Source of the DNA: Paracoccaceae bacterium
GTDB taxonomy: Bacteria; Pseudomonadota; Alphaproteobacteria; Rhodobacterales; Rhodobacteraceae
NCBI GenBank assembly: GCA_014872875.1
Contig: WKFI01000010.1
Coordinates: 62,001 to 126,000 of the forward strand
Reading direction: 5' to 3'
DNA length: 64,000 nt
Below are positions 41,525-50,700 of this stretch, in pieces. A program made the position numbers and the translations under genes. Each line of letters opens with the position of its first letter. Within the stretch, counting starts at the first letter, position 1. The notes under the pieces were generated by a model, which saw nothing but the letters and a program-made list of their open reading frames with translations, was not told where the DNA came from and did not search any database.

Positions 41525-42865
41525 CTAGCTCTGCCGGATGGCCCAAAGCTCCATTTTCAAACCTGGAAACTCACCGGACACATGAACCGCGATCCCGCCC
41601 GAGGTGGACATCTTCCCCCAATGGGCACTGTCCCCGTCCAGCTCAAAATACACGACACCCGCGTGATAGGGGATTTGCCGCGGTGCGACGGGCAACGGGC
41701 GCAGCGGGATACCGGGCAGTGCTGAATTGACCAGCTGACGGATTTCTTCCACCGGTCCGATCTTTGCCTGGGTCTGAAAATGACGCCGCACATTTTCGGC
41801 CGGAATGTCTGCCTTGACCGCCAAGACAAAACCCGCCGTGGACAACAGCTTGCGATCTGCAATGACCCCGACACTGATCCCGTATTTTCGCGGGTCCAAC
41901 GGGATCGAAATGGCCGTCTGTTCCAGCACCGAAGACAGGTATTGGCGCAGGATCTTGATCACAGGGTTGAAGGTATTGGTCAGGTCATTATGCGCATAAG
42001 GCGGAAAATCGACGGCGGTCTTCTCTGGCGCCATGAAGGTTGCCAATTCCCCCGCCAGACTGACAAGGGCGGCATAGACACCTTCGGGGTGGTTGTTTTC
42101 GATCTGCGACAAATGCCGAACCAGCGGTTGGGCACGATTTACGCACATCAACAGAAGAAAATCGGAAATCTCGGCAACGCCCTTGGCCCCGCCGCCCTCG
42201 GACAATCGTCCGGCCAAAGCTGATTTCCTGTGATTGAGAAGACCGTCCAGTTCCTTGAGAAATCCGTCCAATGTTCCGCTGGCGCGGCAGTCCAGACAGG
42301 ACGGGATGAAACCGCGATCCAGAATGATCTCCTGATCGGCCTTCACTTCGATGATCTTGGCTATGGGGATACACAGGCGATCCGACAGGTCGTCCACTTC
42401 CAGCGCAAACTGAAGACGCAGCTTCCCGACCCCCATGGTCACCGCTTTCCGACCCGACGAGGTCACATCCGTGACCTCAATTTCAGCAGGCCGTAACCGC
42501 GCGGCGGACAGTTCGGCGCCGGTCATGTCCACTTCCAACGCGCCCTGGCGCCGTTGCGGCACCGTCAGGTAGACGACGCAATCCTTGATCGAATCCGGCA
42601 CATCCAGCGCAGGCGGATGGTCTTCGGACGCGGGTACTCGAAACACCGTGCCGTCCTGTGTCAGGCCGGAACAGGACTTGATCGCGAATTGCCCGACCTT
42701 CAGAACCTCTTCATCGATTTCTAACGCGTTCACGCCCCAAGCATAAGGAGATACACGCCGCGCCAACCCGGCGACCAGGCTTTCGGAATACCGATCCGCC
42801 TGCTGAAAGTGATGTGGCTGAAGGAACAAACCTTCTGTCCACAGGACCTTGCTGTCCCAGGACAT
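41525..42865 (-). CDS. tssK: T6SS baseplate protein TssK
   Basis: A 446-residue baseplate subunit of the TssK (ImpJ/VasE) family. The N-terminus MSWDSKVLWTEGLFLQPHHF is diagnostic. The middle has FLLLMCVNRAQPLVRHL, and the C-terminal receptor-like domain ends with VSGEFPGLKMELWAIRQ. TssK links the baseplate wedge (TssE/F/G) to the TssL/TssM membrane complex. It starts 31 bases after the FHA gene and ends 17 bases before tssL, within the main operon. Confidence 0.92.
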   Translation of the reverse strand: MSWDSKVLWTEGLFLQPHHFQQADRYSESLVAGLARRVSPYAWGVNALEIDEEVLKVGQFAIKSCSGLTQDGTVFRVPASEDHPPALDVPDSIKDCVVYLTVPQRRQGALEVDMTGAELSAARLRPAEIEVTDVTSSGRKAVTMGVGKLRLQFALEVDDLSDRLCIPIAKIIEVKADQEIILDRGFIPSCLDCRASGTLDGFLKELDGLLNHRKSALAGRLSEGGGAKGVAEISDFLLLMCVNRAQPLVRHLSQIENNHPEGVYAALVSLAGELATFMAPEKTAVDFPPYAHNDLTNTFNPVIKILRQYLSSVLEQTAISIPLDPRKYGISVGVIADRKLLSTAGFVLAVKADIPAENVRRHFQTQAKIGPVEEIRQLVNSALPGIPLRPLPVAPRQIPYHAGVVYFELDGDSAHWGKMSTSGGIAVHVSGEFPGLKMELWAIRQS

Positions 42866-42896
42866 CAGCTCGGCCCCTCGGAATGTCTCATCAAAG

Positions 42897-44363
42897 TCAT
42901 TTCAATTTTTCCAATTGCTCCTGATAGGCGCGAGCGAATTCCTTGGCGAAGAGTTCATGAAAATCGTTTTCCGCCTGATCTGAAATTTCAGAATACATAT
43001 CTTCGTAGATTTCCCAATAGCGGGCTTTGCGGCTTTTCAGGATCCCGGACAGGGAACTGTCCGAGGTCAGCCTGTCTTCCAACACGGCAGGATCCAGTTT
43101 GCGCAAGATCCCTCGCATCGCCGCTTCCATCCCACTGATCACGGCGACTTCATGAGCTTTGATGTCGTTCAGCGCCTGCGTCGCGGCCTCAGAAGCTTCC
43201 AGATATCCCTTGGCTCTGGGACGAACCATCGACTCGATGGCCTGTTCGGTTGATAGCGAGAATTTCAGAGGATTGTTTCCCCCCACCTGGATCATCGTGT
43301 GTTCGATCCGGAATTCGGACTTGATCGAACTGCGTGTCATCAGGATTTCGCGCATCCCCTCGATCATGATGCGCATGACATTCCCCATCCGCTGCATGGT
43401 CAAGACCAGGTCGGAATCCGACAGCTGAACATCATCAGCACCCAAGGCTTCAAGAAAGGCCCGAGCAGCGTTGTCGCCAGCAGCTCCCCCGCCCATGGCA
43501 GACGCCGGCGGAATTGTGGCTGCGTGCGCAGTTTGAGCACCATGACCAAACCCGCCGCCCGGCACACTCGGCGCGGGTTGTGGTTGGGGTTGGGGTTCAG
43601 GTTCGGGTTGAGGTTGGGAAAACGGATCAGAAGACCGGGGATCGCCACCCCCCGGTGACAATAGGTCATCGTCCCAGTCATCGGGAATGGCATAGGGCTG
43701 TTGCGGCGTATTTGGCCGGAAATGATCCTGAGCTGCAGGGTTGTGGACCCCTTGGCTCGAACCCTGCCCCGCAAATGGATCTGATCCGATGGGCGGCAGA
43801 ATTCCATCCTCTTCCCCCAAGGGCGGCAACAGTCCGTCATCGCCATAGGCGGCGTTGTAGGGATCTTCGCGTTTCACCACGCCTGGACCTACTGGGCTTT
43901 GGCTACTCCCCAACAAGTCTTCGAGGAAATCGCCACCGTCCCCTGGTGCATCCAGAAGGTCGGCCGGCGACGGAGCGCGATCCGCTTGCCCCGGTGAAAC
44001 CTGCATATCATCCAGCGGGTCGGCGATCACCTCCTGCGTGTCGGTCGAGGCTATGCTGACCATCAACTCGTAGGGTCCGATCGACAAAATATCGCCGTCG
44101 TTCAGCGGCGTCGGCGTACTCCCCAGCGCCAATTTTCCATAGTTCAGGAAGGTTCCGTTGGTCGAAAAATCGACAACGATCACATTGCCGTTGTGATCTT
44201 CAATCGCGCAATGACGTTTGGACAATTCACGGTTCGGGTCCGGCAGCACCAGATCGTTTTCGGCACCCCGCCCGATGGTCAGGCTTGGCCCGCGCATGAC
44301 CACGGGGTCGCCGTTGCCCGGGACGCTCCCGGTTGATTGATATCGCAGAGTTACACCACTCAT
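42897..44363 (-). CDS. tagH: T6SS FHA-domain protein (TagH/Fha)
   Basis: A 488-residue protein. The N-terminal forkhead-associated domain (about residues 1-100) has the phosphothreonine-reading motifs SLTIGRGAENDLVL, SKRHC and DFSTNGTFLN. A long Gly/Pro/Gln-rich linker (with alternating PQPEPEP-type repeats) leads to the conserved C-terminal T6SS FHA domain from about residue 310. The start at 44363 lies two bases after the PAAR stop. It senses threonine phosphorylation and promotes assembly with TssL. PppA and TagF are present in the same operon, while the kinase PpkA is not in the window. Confidence 0.88.
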   Translation of the reverse strand: MSGVTLRYQSTGSVPGNGDPVVMRGPSLTIGRGAENDLVLPDPNRELSKRHCAIEDHNGNVIVVDFSTNGTFLNYGKLALGSTPTPLNDGDILSIGPYELMVSIASTDTQEVIADPLDDMQVSPGQADRAPSPADLLDAPGDGGDFLEDLLGSSQSPVGPGVVKREDPYNAAYGDDGLLPPLGEEDGILPPIGSDPFAGQGSSQGVHNPAAQDHFRPNTPQQPYAIPDDWDDDLLSPGGGDPRSSDPFSQPQPEPEPQPQPQPAPSVPGGGFGHGAQTAHAATIPPASAMGGGAAGDNAARAFLEALGADDVQLSDSDLVLTMQRMGNVMRIMIEGMREILMTRSSIKSEFRIEHTMIQVGGNNPLKFSLSTEQAIESMVRPRAKGYLEASEAATQALNDIKAHEVAVISGMEAAMRGILRKLDPAVLEDRLTSDSSLSGILKSRKARYWEIYEDMYSEISDQAENDFHELFAKEFARAYQEQLEKLK

Positions 44364-44365
44364 CT

Positions 44366-44650
44366 TCAACCGCCTGTCAGCACTGTCGGAGCGCCCATGA
44401 CGATGGCCCCGCCCCCCGCACAAAGATCACCAATTCGGGCCGCCGGCATCTTTTGGATCAAAACGCTCATCGATCCTTTTGCAATCGGGTGTGGCCCCGT
44501 TACGCCGACTGCCATATCACCCATGCGGGCCGCCGGAAGTTTGCAGACAAACACGGTCAATGCACACGGAGGCAAGATAGGCGCCGGCGCTCCCAAGGTG
44601 CAAGGGCCGGTATGCATGTCCGTCAAACGTGCCTGTGGTGGACCGGGCAT
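44366..44650 (-). CDS. PAAR-domain spike-tip protein
   Basis: A 94-residue stand-alone PAAR protein. It has the repeating metal-and-glycine pattern of the family (ARMGDMAVGVTGPHPI and ARIGDLCAGGGAIVMGAPTV) that folds into the sharp cone on VgrG. There is no extra domain, so it does not carry a built-in toxin. Its ATG overlaps the stop of the upstream DUF6931-like gene by one base (TGATG), and the FHA gene follows after two bases. Confidence 0.88.
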   Translation of the reverse strand: MPGPPQARLTDMHTGPCTLGAPAPILPPCALTVFVCKLPAARMGDMAVGVTGPHPIAKGSMSVLIQKMPAARIGDLCAGGGAIVMGAPTVLTGG

Positions 44651-45270
44651 CAGGTGCCTCCCTCCTTGCTTTCATGATCATCGGGATCGGATTTCTTCAA
44701 TCCCAGCTTGCCATTACCGCCCCGGGCAATGTCAAGCGCCCGCTCGATTATAATATCGAACCTGGCCTGCGGATCGGGTCCCAGTGCCAAGGTTTTCAGA
44801 TTGAGTCCGAAGGCGCAGGACGCCACGACCCCCGGTGGAGCCGGGTGGTCCTTCATGTCACCGGGCCCCATATTTCCGGGAGCGTAATACGCTGCCGTGG
44901 CGCATGGTGCGGCCTTGTCCCCGCGCGCGCCACTGTCCATGACCGCCTTCAAATGGGCGCGGCGGTCTTCGTTCGGTTCAAATACCCATGCCTCAGCCGC
45001 GGCCAAACTGTCGCTCTTGCCGCCCGGCCCGACCAGTTCCCGCCCGGCAATGCAGGCCCACCACACGCATTCCCGCGGTGGCAGGGCAACCGACAGCAGC
45101 CGGATCATGTCCACGGGCGCGGAAGCCGTCTCCAACTCTGCCAATACCGCCGAAACCGACGCGCTAACCGGCAGAGAGATTTCAGTTTCCAAGTGGGCAT
45201 TGGCCGCAGCCAGCAACCGGGCTGCAGGTTGGTCCGGGATCTTGCGTAGATTTTCAAATCGTTTCGACAT
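44650..45270 (-). CDS. DUF6931-like T6SS-associated protein
   Basis: A 206-residue soluble protein between vgrG and PAAR. It matches what I know of the DUF6931 family found in T6SS loci: a helical protein with LLSVALPPRECVWWACIAGRE and a second helical repeat with AAEAWVFEPNEDRRAHLKAV. The ATG at 45270 is preferred over a TTG at 45282. Function is not established; its place beside VgrG and PAAR suggests a role in loading or stabilising the spike or an effector. A second gene of similar type starts at 63548. Confidence 0.65.
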   Translation of the reverse strand: MSKRFENLRKIPDQPAARLLAAANAHLETEISLPVSASVSAVLAELETASAPVDMIRLLSVALPPRECVWWACIAGRELVGPGGKSDSLAAAEAWVFEPNEDRRAHLKAVMDSGARGDKAAPCATAAYYAPGNMGPGDMKDHPAPPGVVASCAFGLNLKTLALGPDPQARFDIIIERALDIARGGNGKLGLKKSDPDDHESKEGGT

Positions 45271-45278
45271 TGTGCAGC

Positions 45279-47405
45279 TCAATTGATCATCGTAATGCCG
45301 CCGTCCAGGGTCAGCATCCCGCTCCCGGAGACTGTGGTCATCGGAGAGCCAACATCAACGGTCGCGATCCCTTTCACATTGACCATGATACCGTTCAGTT
45401 TGATCCCGCTCTGATCGATGGTGATCGAATTGGCCCCCACAACCAGCTTGATTTCCTTCATCGCAGTCACAGTGACTGACCCAAGAGAGGTGGTGAGCGT
45501 ATAATCCCCCATCTTCAGGGTGTGATCTTCGTTACCCATCGAAACTTCGCGGGTGACGTTGCCCATTTCTATCGTCTGTGTGTATTTGCCCTGTTCCACC
45601 GTCATCGTGGTGTCAAGGACGACGCTCTGATCCGCTTCGCCTTCGATCCGCTCTTTGTGATTGTTGTTGACAAAAATTTCCTGATTACCTGTTTCCACCG
45701 TAAAGATGTGATCGCCGGTCTGAATCGTTTCCGTCTTGGTGTGAAAGATTGTCTGGGTCAGGTCGCCGGCTTCCTGGGTCTCCACCCCAATCGAGATTTC
45801 GGCGTTGTTCTTGACGATTTGTTTAAAGTCGCGTTCCGCCTGGAAGCGCACAAGTTCCTCGTCCTTGCGATCTTCGAACATGAGCTCGTTGAAGTTGTTG
45901 GTGCCGCCCTTTTTCGAGGATCGCGTCTTGATGCCGGTCTGGGTCATGTTCTCGGGCAGCGCATAGGGCGGCATGTTGTCGGCATTGTAGATCATGCCGG
46001 TGCAGATGGGTCGATCCGGGTCTGCCTCTTCGAACTGGATCACCACCTCGTTGCCTATGCGGGGGATCGACACCATACCCCAGGCCTTGCCCGTCCAAGG
46101 CATGACACAACGCACCCAACACGTGGTGTTTTCATCCTCCTTGCCATGCCGGTCCCAGAAAAACTGCACTTTGATCCGGCCATATTTGTCGGTATAGATC
46201 TCCTCCCCCTTCGGGCCGGTGACCACTGCTGTCTGTAGCCCGGCAATCCGAGGCCAGGGTGTGGTATGCGGCGCGCGGAACGGTTCAGATTTCGGGATGA
46301 CATCAAAGATGATGCGATAAGTGTCCTGATTGTCCTCATCCACCGGGATCGTGCTGTCGAATAGCGGCTTCTTGGTTTCTGCGTCCTCGTAATCCGTTTC
46401 GATCTGAAGATGGTGCGTCGCGTGGGTGACCAGGTACTCGATGTTGTTCTTGTCCCGGGGGTGCCCTTTCAACCGCAGGATCTGCCCTACACCCAGCGTT
46501 CGGACATTGCCCGCCCCACGTGACAGCTTGTGACGGACCGCCTCGGCCTCCATTCGGATGCGGGTAAATTCCTCACCTGAACCGGGAATGCGCGTATGGC
46601 CCGGATATCGGTAGTGTTCGTACTTCTTGTGATTATGGTCGCCTTTTTCAATCTTCTTAGCGACGGTCATGTCGGCAGTCGGTTGTTCAAAATCATATTC
46701 TTCCAGCGTGACCTTGCCGCCGGTGACCCGGGTGGATTCATTCCAGTCAAAAATATGATCGTTGCGGCGCCGGTACTGCGCTTCCTTCAAATGGAATTCA
46801 AACTCAGGCCCACCCGGAACAGGCTTGTGGGCGCTGATGCTGTCGGCCAACACCATTTTCAGCCGCTTGCCGTCCTGAATGAAGAAATAATAGATCCCTT
46901 CCTCTTCCATCAGTCTCGACAGAAAGGCGAAATCGGTTTCATGATACTGCACGCAATAGGTGCGTTTCTTGTAGGTTCCGGTGGTTTTCTTTTCCACGTC
47001 CGACCAGAAACCGTATTTCTGCAAGACCTCCTGGATTATGTCCAAAACCGATTTTTCCTGGAAAATCCGGTTTTCATGGGTCCGGGTCAGAAACCACAAC
47101 CAGGGCCGGGTTTCCGCCACGAAATGCGACAAGCCCTGATAGTAGCCGACAAACTCGACCATCGTGCAAATGCCCGTGAAATACCGTTCCCGATCGTCGG
47201 GGTCCAACTGGACCAGCGTCATTGTCGAACCGAGGATGTCCTGTAAATCCAGTGTATCGTCGGAAGACACGAACTCGATCGTGGTTTCGGTGAGTTTGCT
47301 CAGCCCTTCGACGACACGCGCGTTCTTCAGGTTGACCGGAGATGAGGCATAGGACCCTTCCAACCAGACCTGGCGACCTTTGAAATCCACCCTGTTGTCA
47401 GGCAT
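45279..47405 (-). CDS. vgrG: T6SS spike protein VgrG (TssI)
   Basis: A 708-residue VgrG. The first about 380 residues are the gp27-like base (with LSRLMEEEGIYYFF and the preceding YHETDFAF), followed by a gp5-like OB domain (GRIKVQFFWDRHGKEDENTTCWVR) and a long beta-helix of short repeats (EMGNVTREVSMGNEDHTLKM). It ends without an added enzymatic domain, so it is a carrier spike, not an evolved VgrG. The start at 47405 has AGGAG a few bases upstream. It is flanked by a small conserved-looking protein and a DUF6931-like gene, both in the same operon. Confidence 0.92.
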   Translation of the reverse strand: MPDNRVDFKGRQVWLEGSYASSPVNLKNARVVEGLSKLTETTIEFVSSDDTLDLQDILGSTMTLVQLDPDDRERYFTGICTMVEFVGYYQGLSHFVAETRPWLWFLTRTHENRIFQEKSVLDIIQEVLQKYGFWSDVEKKTTGTYKKRTYCVQYHETDFAFLSRLMEEEGIYYFFIQDGKRLKMVLADSISAHKPVPGGPEFEFHLKEAQYRRRNDHIFDWNESTRVTGGKVTLEEYDFEQPTADMTVAKKIEKGDHNHKKYEHYRYPGHTRIPGSGEEFTRIRMEAEAVRHKLSRGAGNVRTLGVGQILRLKGHPRDKNNIEYLVTHATHHLQIETDYEDAETKKPLFDSTIPVDEDNQDTYRIIFDVIPKSEPFRAPHTTPWPRIAGLQTAVVTGPKGEEIYTDKYGRIKVQFFWDRHGKEDENTTCWVRCVMPWTGKAWGMVSIPRIGNEVVIQFEEADPDRPICTGMIYNADNMPPYALPENMTQTGIKTRSSKKGGTNNFNELMFEDRKDEELVRFQAERDFKQIVKNNAEISIGVETQEAGDLTQTIFHTKTETIQTGDHIFTVETGNQEIFVNNNHKERIEGEADQSVVLDTTMTVEQGKYTQTIEMGNVTREVSMGNEDHTLKMGDYTLTTSLGSVTVTAMKEIKLVVGANSITIDQSGIKLNGIMVNVKGIATVDVGSPMTTVSGSGMLTLDGGITMIN

Positions 47406-47434
47406 GGCTTTTCTCCTTCTTGACGGCACGCAGG

Positions 47435-47722
47435 TCAGGCATCGGTTTCCACCAGATCCTTGTCGGCGCGCAGGCGCGCGACGATTTCAGGATGAATGGC
47501 CCAAAAGGAGCCCAGAGACGCGCCGTCACCAATGAAAAGGTTCGCATCAAACGAATTTTCGAAATGCATGCACAGAATGGGTTTGGGGAAAGTACCATCT
47601 GCCAGAAGGATCTGGTTGATATGCGCCTCACCTTTGAACAGGAAATAGCTGCTGCGCTCGATCCCGATCAGAATGATCTCATGCTCTTCCCTGTCTTCGG
47701 GCAAACCTTGTGGAAAATTCAT
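47435..47722 (-). CDS. Unidentified 95-residue T6SS-operon protein
   Basis: I do not recognise a named family. The protein is small, acidic and soluble, with a hydrophobic core around ILLADGTFPKPILCMHFENS and no signal peptide. The ATG directly abuts the stop codon of the sheath fusion gene (no gap) and vgrG follows after 29 bases, so it is made with the T6SS. By position it might be an adaptor, chaperone or immunity-like partner for VgrG; this is inference only. Confidence 0.55.
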   Translation of the reverse strand: MNFPQGLPEDREEHEIILIGIERSSYFLFKGEAHINQILLADGTFPKPILCMHFENSFDANLFIGDGASLGSFWAIHPEIVARLRADKDLVETDA

Positions 47723-50700
47723 CTACAAGCCCTCCAGCAACGCGGCGAGTTCAGGATCCATATCCTCATCGCCTGGTGCTATGTCCGGATCATCGTCGAA
47801 TTCTGACAAAAGGTCATCCAGAGCAGACGTATCCTGGTCGGTCACATCATCTGCCCCAGCGTCCGCAGGGTCAAGCGCGGCCTCGAAAACATCTTCGACG
47901 TCGGGGCTTTGGGCTGGGCTCACGTCTTCCGTCGGGGGCAAGCCTTGCGATGACCATGGACCGGCAACGGGACCTCCGGCAAGGGATTGGAAAGACCCCA
48001 ATCGGATTTCATTGCGACCCTTCATCCAGACAACCGGCATGAAGCCGCGATTGACGGTATCCTGGGCCGCTGCACTGTCCAGGTTGCGTTCGGTACAGGG
48101 TAATCCGACCTGATCGCCGTGGCGGTCGGTGAAAAAATGAAATGGCAAGTTTCCAAGCGACATGACCGATCCCAGGTCCATTGCCTTGCCGTCTTTCTTG
48201 TAGGTGGCCGCCAACAGGATTGCGATCAGCACAATAGGATTGGCCCACAACATGCTACGCAGGCCTTCGCTGGCGTTGAACTCTTCAAAATCGAAGACAT
48301 CCACTGGATCGGATTTGGCCCCGTAGGGCAGCCGCAACAGGAATCGCGGCGAGGCCAACCCAACATAAGCGGCCTCGGGCAAGCCGCGCAGCGTGTCCCA
48401 AGCTTGCGCCACCAGCGGATGCCGATCCTTTTTGGCCGTTTCCAGATATCCCGGCGTTATCGCAGCAAAGAATGGCGCATCCACATGGGCCGCGACCTGC
48501 GCGATCCGGGCCAGCAGTTCGGCATGGGGTGGCGTTTCTTCGAACGTGTACAGCCCAAGCAGCGCCGAGAACCCGCCCGACCCGTCTTCCGGATCCAAAA
48601 CATCGGTCACCAGGCGGAAAACCCCGCTATCCGACAAGTCTTCCTGGGCGGCCAGATCGGCAGCCAATTCTTCGGCCGAGATGTCATAGAGCACGATCTG
48701 CAGCGTGCTGTCAGTTTCGATCCGACGCGCCATCAGATCAAGCGAGCGCCATTGCGCCTCCAGCGCCTGAAACTCCGGATGATGCAGGATCAGCCGCATG
48801 GCGTTTTGCATCGCGTCATCAAGTGCCGCCTTCATTTCCGGGGCGCCAGCATCGGCAGCCTTAACGATATGCGGCCCGACAATCTGTTCGATTAAATTGT
48901 CCATTGGCCCGGCGGGCGTCAAACGTCCGCTCGTATCACCGATCAGGGACTGGAAATCGCTCAGCTTGAGATTTGCAGGAACCGACGTTGCAGCCGAAGA
49001 TTTGGGCAAGCGGATCGGCAACGCATAGGTTTCGGACCAGGACTTCAAAGTCTCTGCCGTTCTTTCGGCCATCGAACCGACACTTAATTGCTGGCGCAGG
49101 CCGTCTACAGCCTGAAACAGGTCTACAGACTCGTAAAGCTCATCTGGGTGGCATGCATCAAGATCACCCAGCGGGATCTCCATTCCCGCGCCTTCCGCTC
49201 CAAACGGCAGGGTCAAGCGGGTGCTGAACCTCTCGATCACGTCTTCGACCGTGTCGATATCCAATTCTATCGGCGGCCGGTTGGCCAAGGCGTCGCCTAT
49301 TTCGATCCGCCCCTGAGCGGCCCGCCCGCTGAAATCTCCCAAAAGCGCCATGCGAAAAACCGGGCGTGACAGGTTTTCGCGGTTCGGGCGTTCTGCGGTG
49401 ATCCTGCCAAACGGTGATTGCAGGGATGGTTCACTGTCTTCAGCAGGTGCTTCATCAACACTCATGCCAGCATCCGAGAGCAAGGCGTCCAAGTCATCCT
49501 CAGGATCGGAAGCGGACGTGTCGTCCCCGGCAAGTAAAGCATCAAGATCGTCGATCTCCGCCGTAGTGTCAGGCTCCTCAACTGCTGAGAACTCACCAAG
49601 AAGGTCATCCAGATCCACCTCGGTTGAGGAGTTATCTGGCCCGGCTGCCACGGCTTCTTCTTCCACGACGTCAGCAGGTGCCTCCAGCCCCGAAAGAATA
49701 TCGTCCAGATCGTCGGTCGGACCCGCCTCCTCTGCGGGCTGTTCGACGCTGTCAAGAACGGCATCCTGATCTGCTTCCGGATTGGAGCCAGAGCTCTCCG
49801 GCGTCTCCAGCCCCGCCAGAACATCATCCAGATCGTCTTCGTACGGCTCAACCGGTTTGACGGCAGTGTCGAGGCCTGCAAGCACATCATCCAGATTATC
49901 AACCGCTGTGGCCTCGTCTGCCGGCACCTCGACACCACCCAGAACCGCGTCCAGGTCGGGCTCTGACTCCGGATCAGCGCTCTCCGGTGTCTCCAGCCCC
50001 GCCAGAACATCATCCAGATCGTCACTCGCTGCGGCCTCGTCTGCCGGCCCCTCGACACCACCAAGGACCGCGTCCAGGTCGGGTTCTGACACCGGATTGG
50101 CGCTCTCCGGCGTCTCCAGACCCGCCAGAACATCATCCAGATCATCTTCCTCCGGCTCAGCCGGTTCGACGACTGTGTCCAGGCCAGCAAGGACATCATC
50201 CAGATCGTCACTCGCTGTGGCCTCGTCTGTCGGCCCTTCGACACCGCCGAGAACCGCGTCCAGGTCGGGTTCTGACACCGGATCTGCGCTCTCCGGCGAC
50301 TCCAGGCCCGCAAGAACATCATCCAGATCGTCTTCGTCCGGCTCAGCCGGTTCGACGGCTGCATCCAGACCCGCAAGGACATCATCCAGATCGTTCCCGT
50401 CGGACGAAGCGGTTTCTTCTACTGATGAAATACCAGAAAGAATTTCGTTAAAACCAGCGTCTGAAGCACCCGTATCGACCTTGTCAGCGTCCGCCGTTTG
50501 GAGCCCGGACAGCTCTTCCAATATTCCGTCGGCAACCGTTTCCGGGGCTTCTTGGTCCGGCGCAGGTTCAAGGCCGGACAGGATCTGATCCACCGCGCCC
50601 TTTTCAGGAGCGGCCTCTGACGTTCTTTCTATTCCGCTCAGAACGTCTTCTTGAGCGCGGTCGGTTTCGGCGGACTGCTGCTGTGTTCGGGGAATTGCCC

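Noticed and set aside
49679-50389. Possible CRISPR array or minisatellite
   Set aside because: Units are multiples of three bases, keep the reading frame and encode a conserved peptide motif; spacers are not unique sequences.
49782-50588. Serine-rich 268-codon frame on the plus strand in the repeat region
   Set aside because: It arises from the antisense of the Asp/Glu/Leu-rich repeats of the sheath fusion gene.
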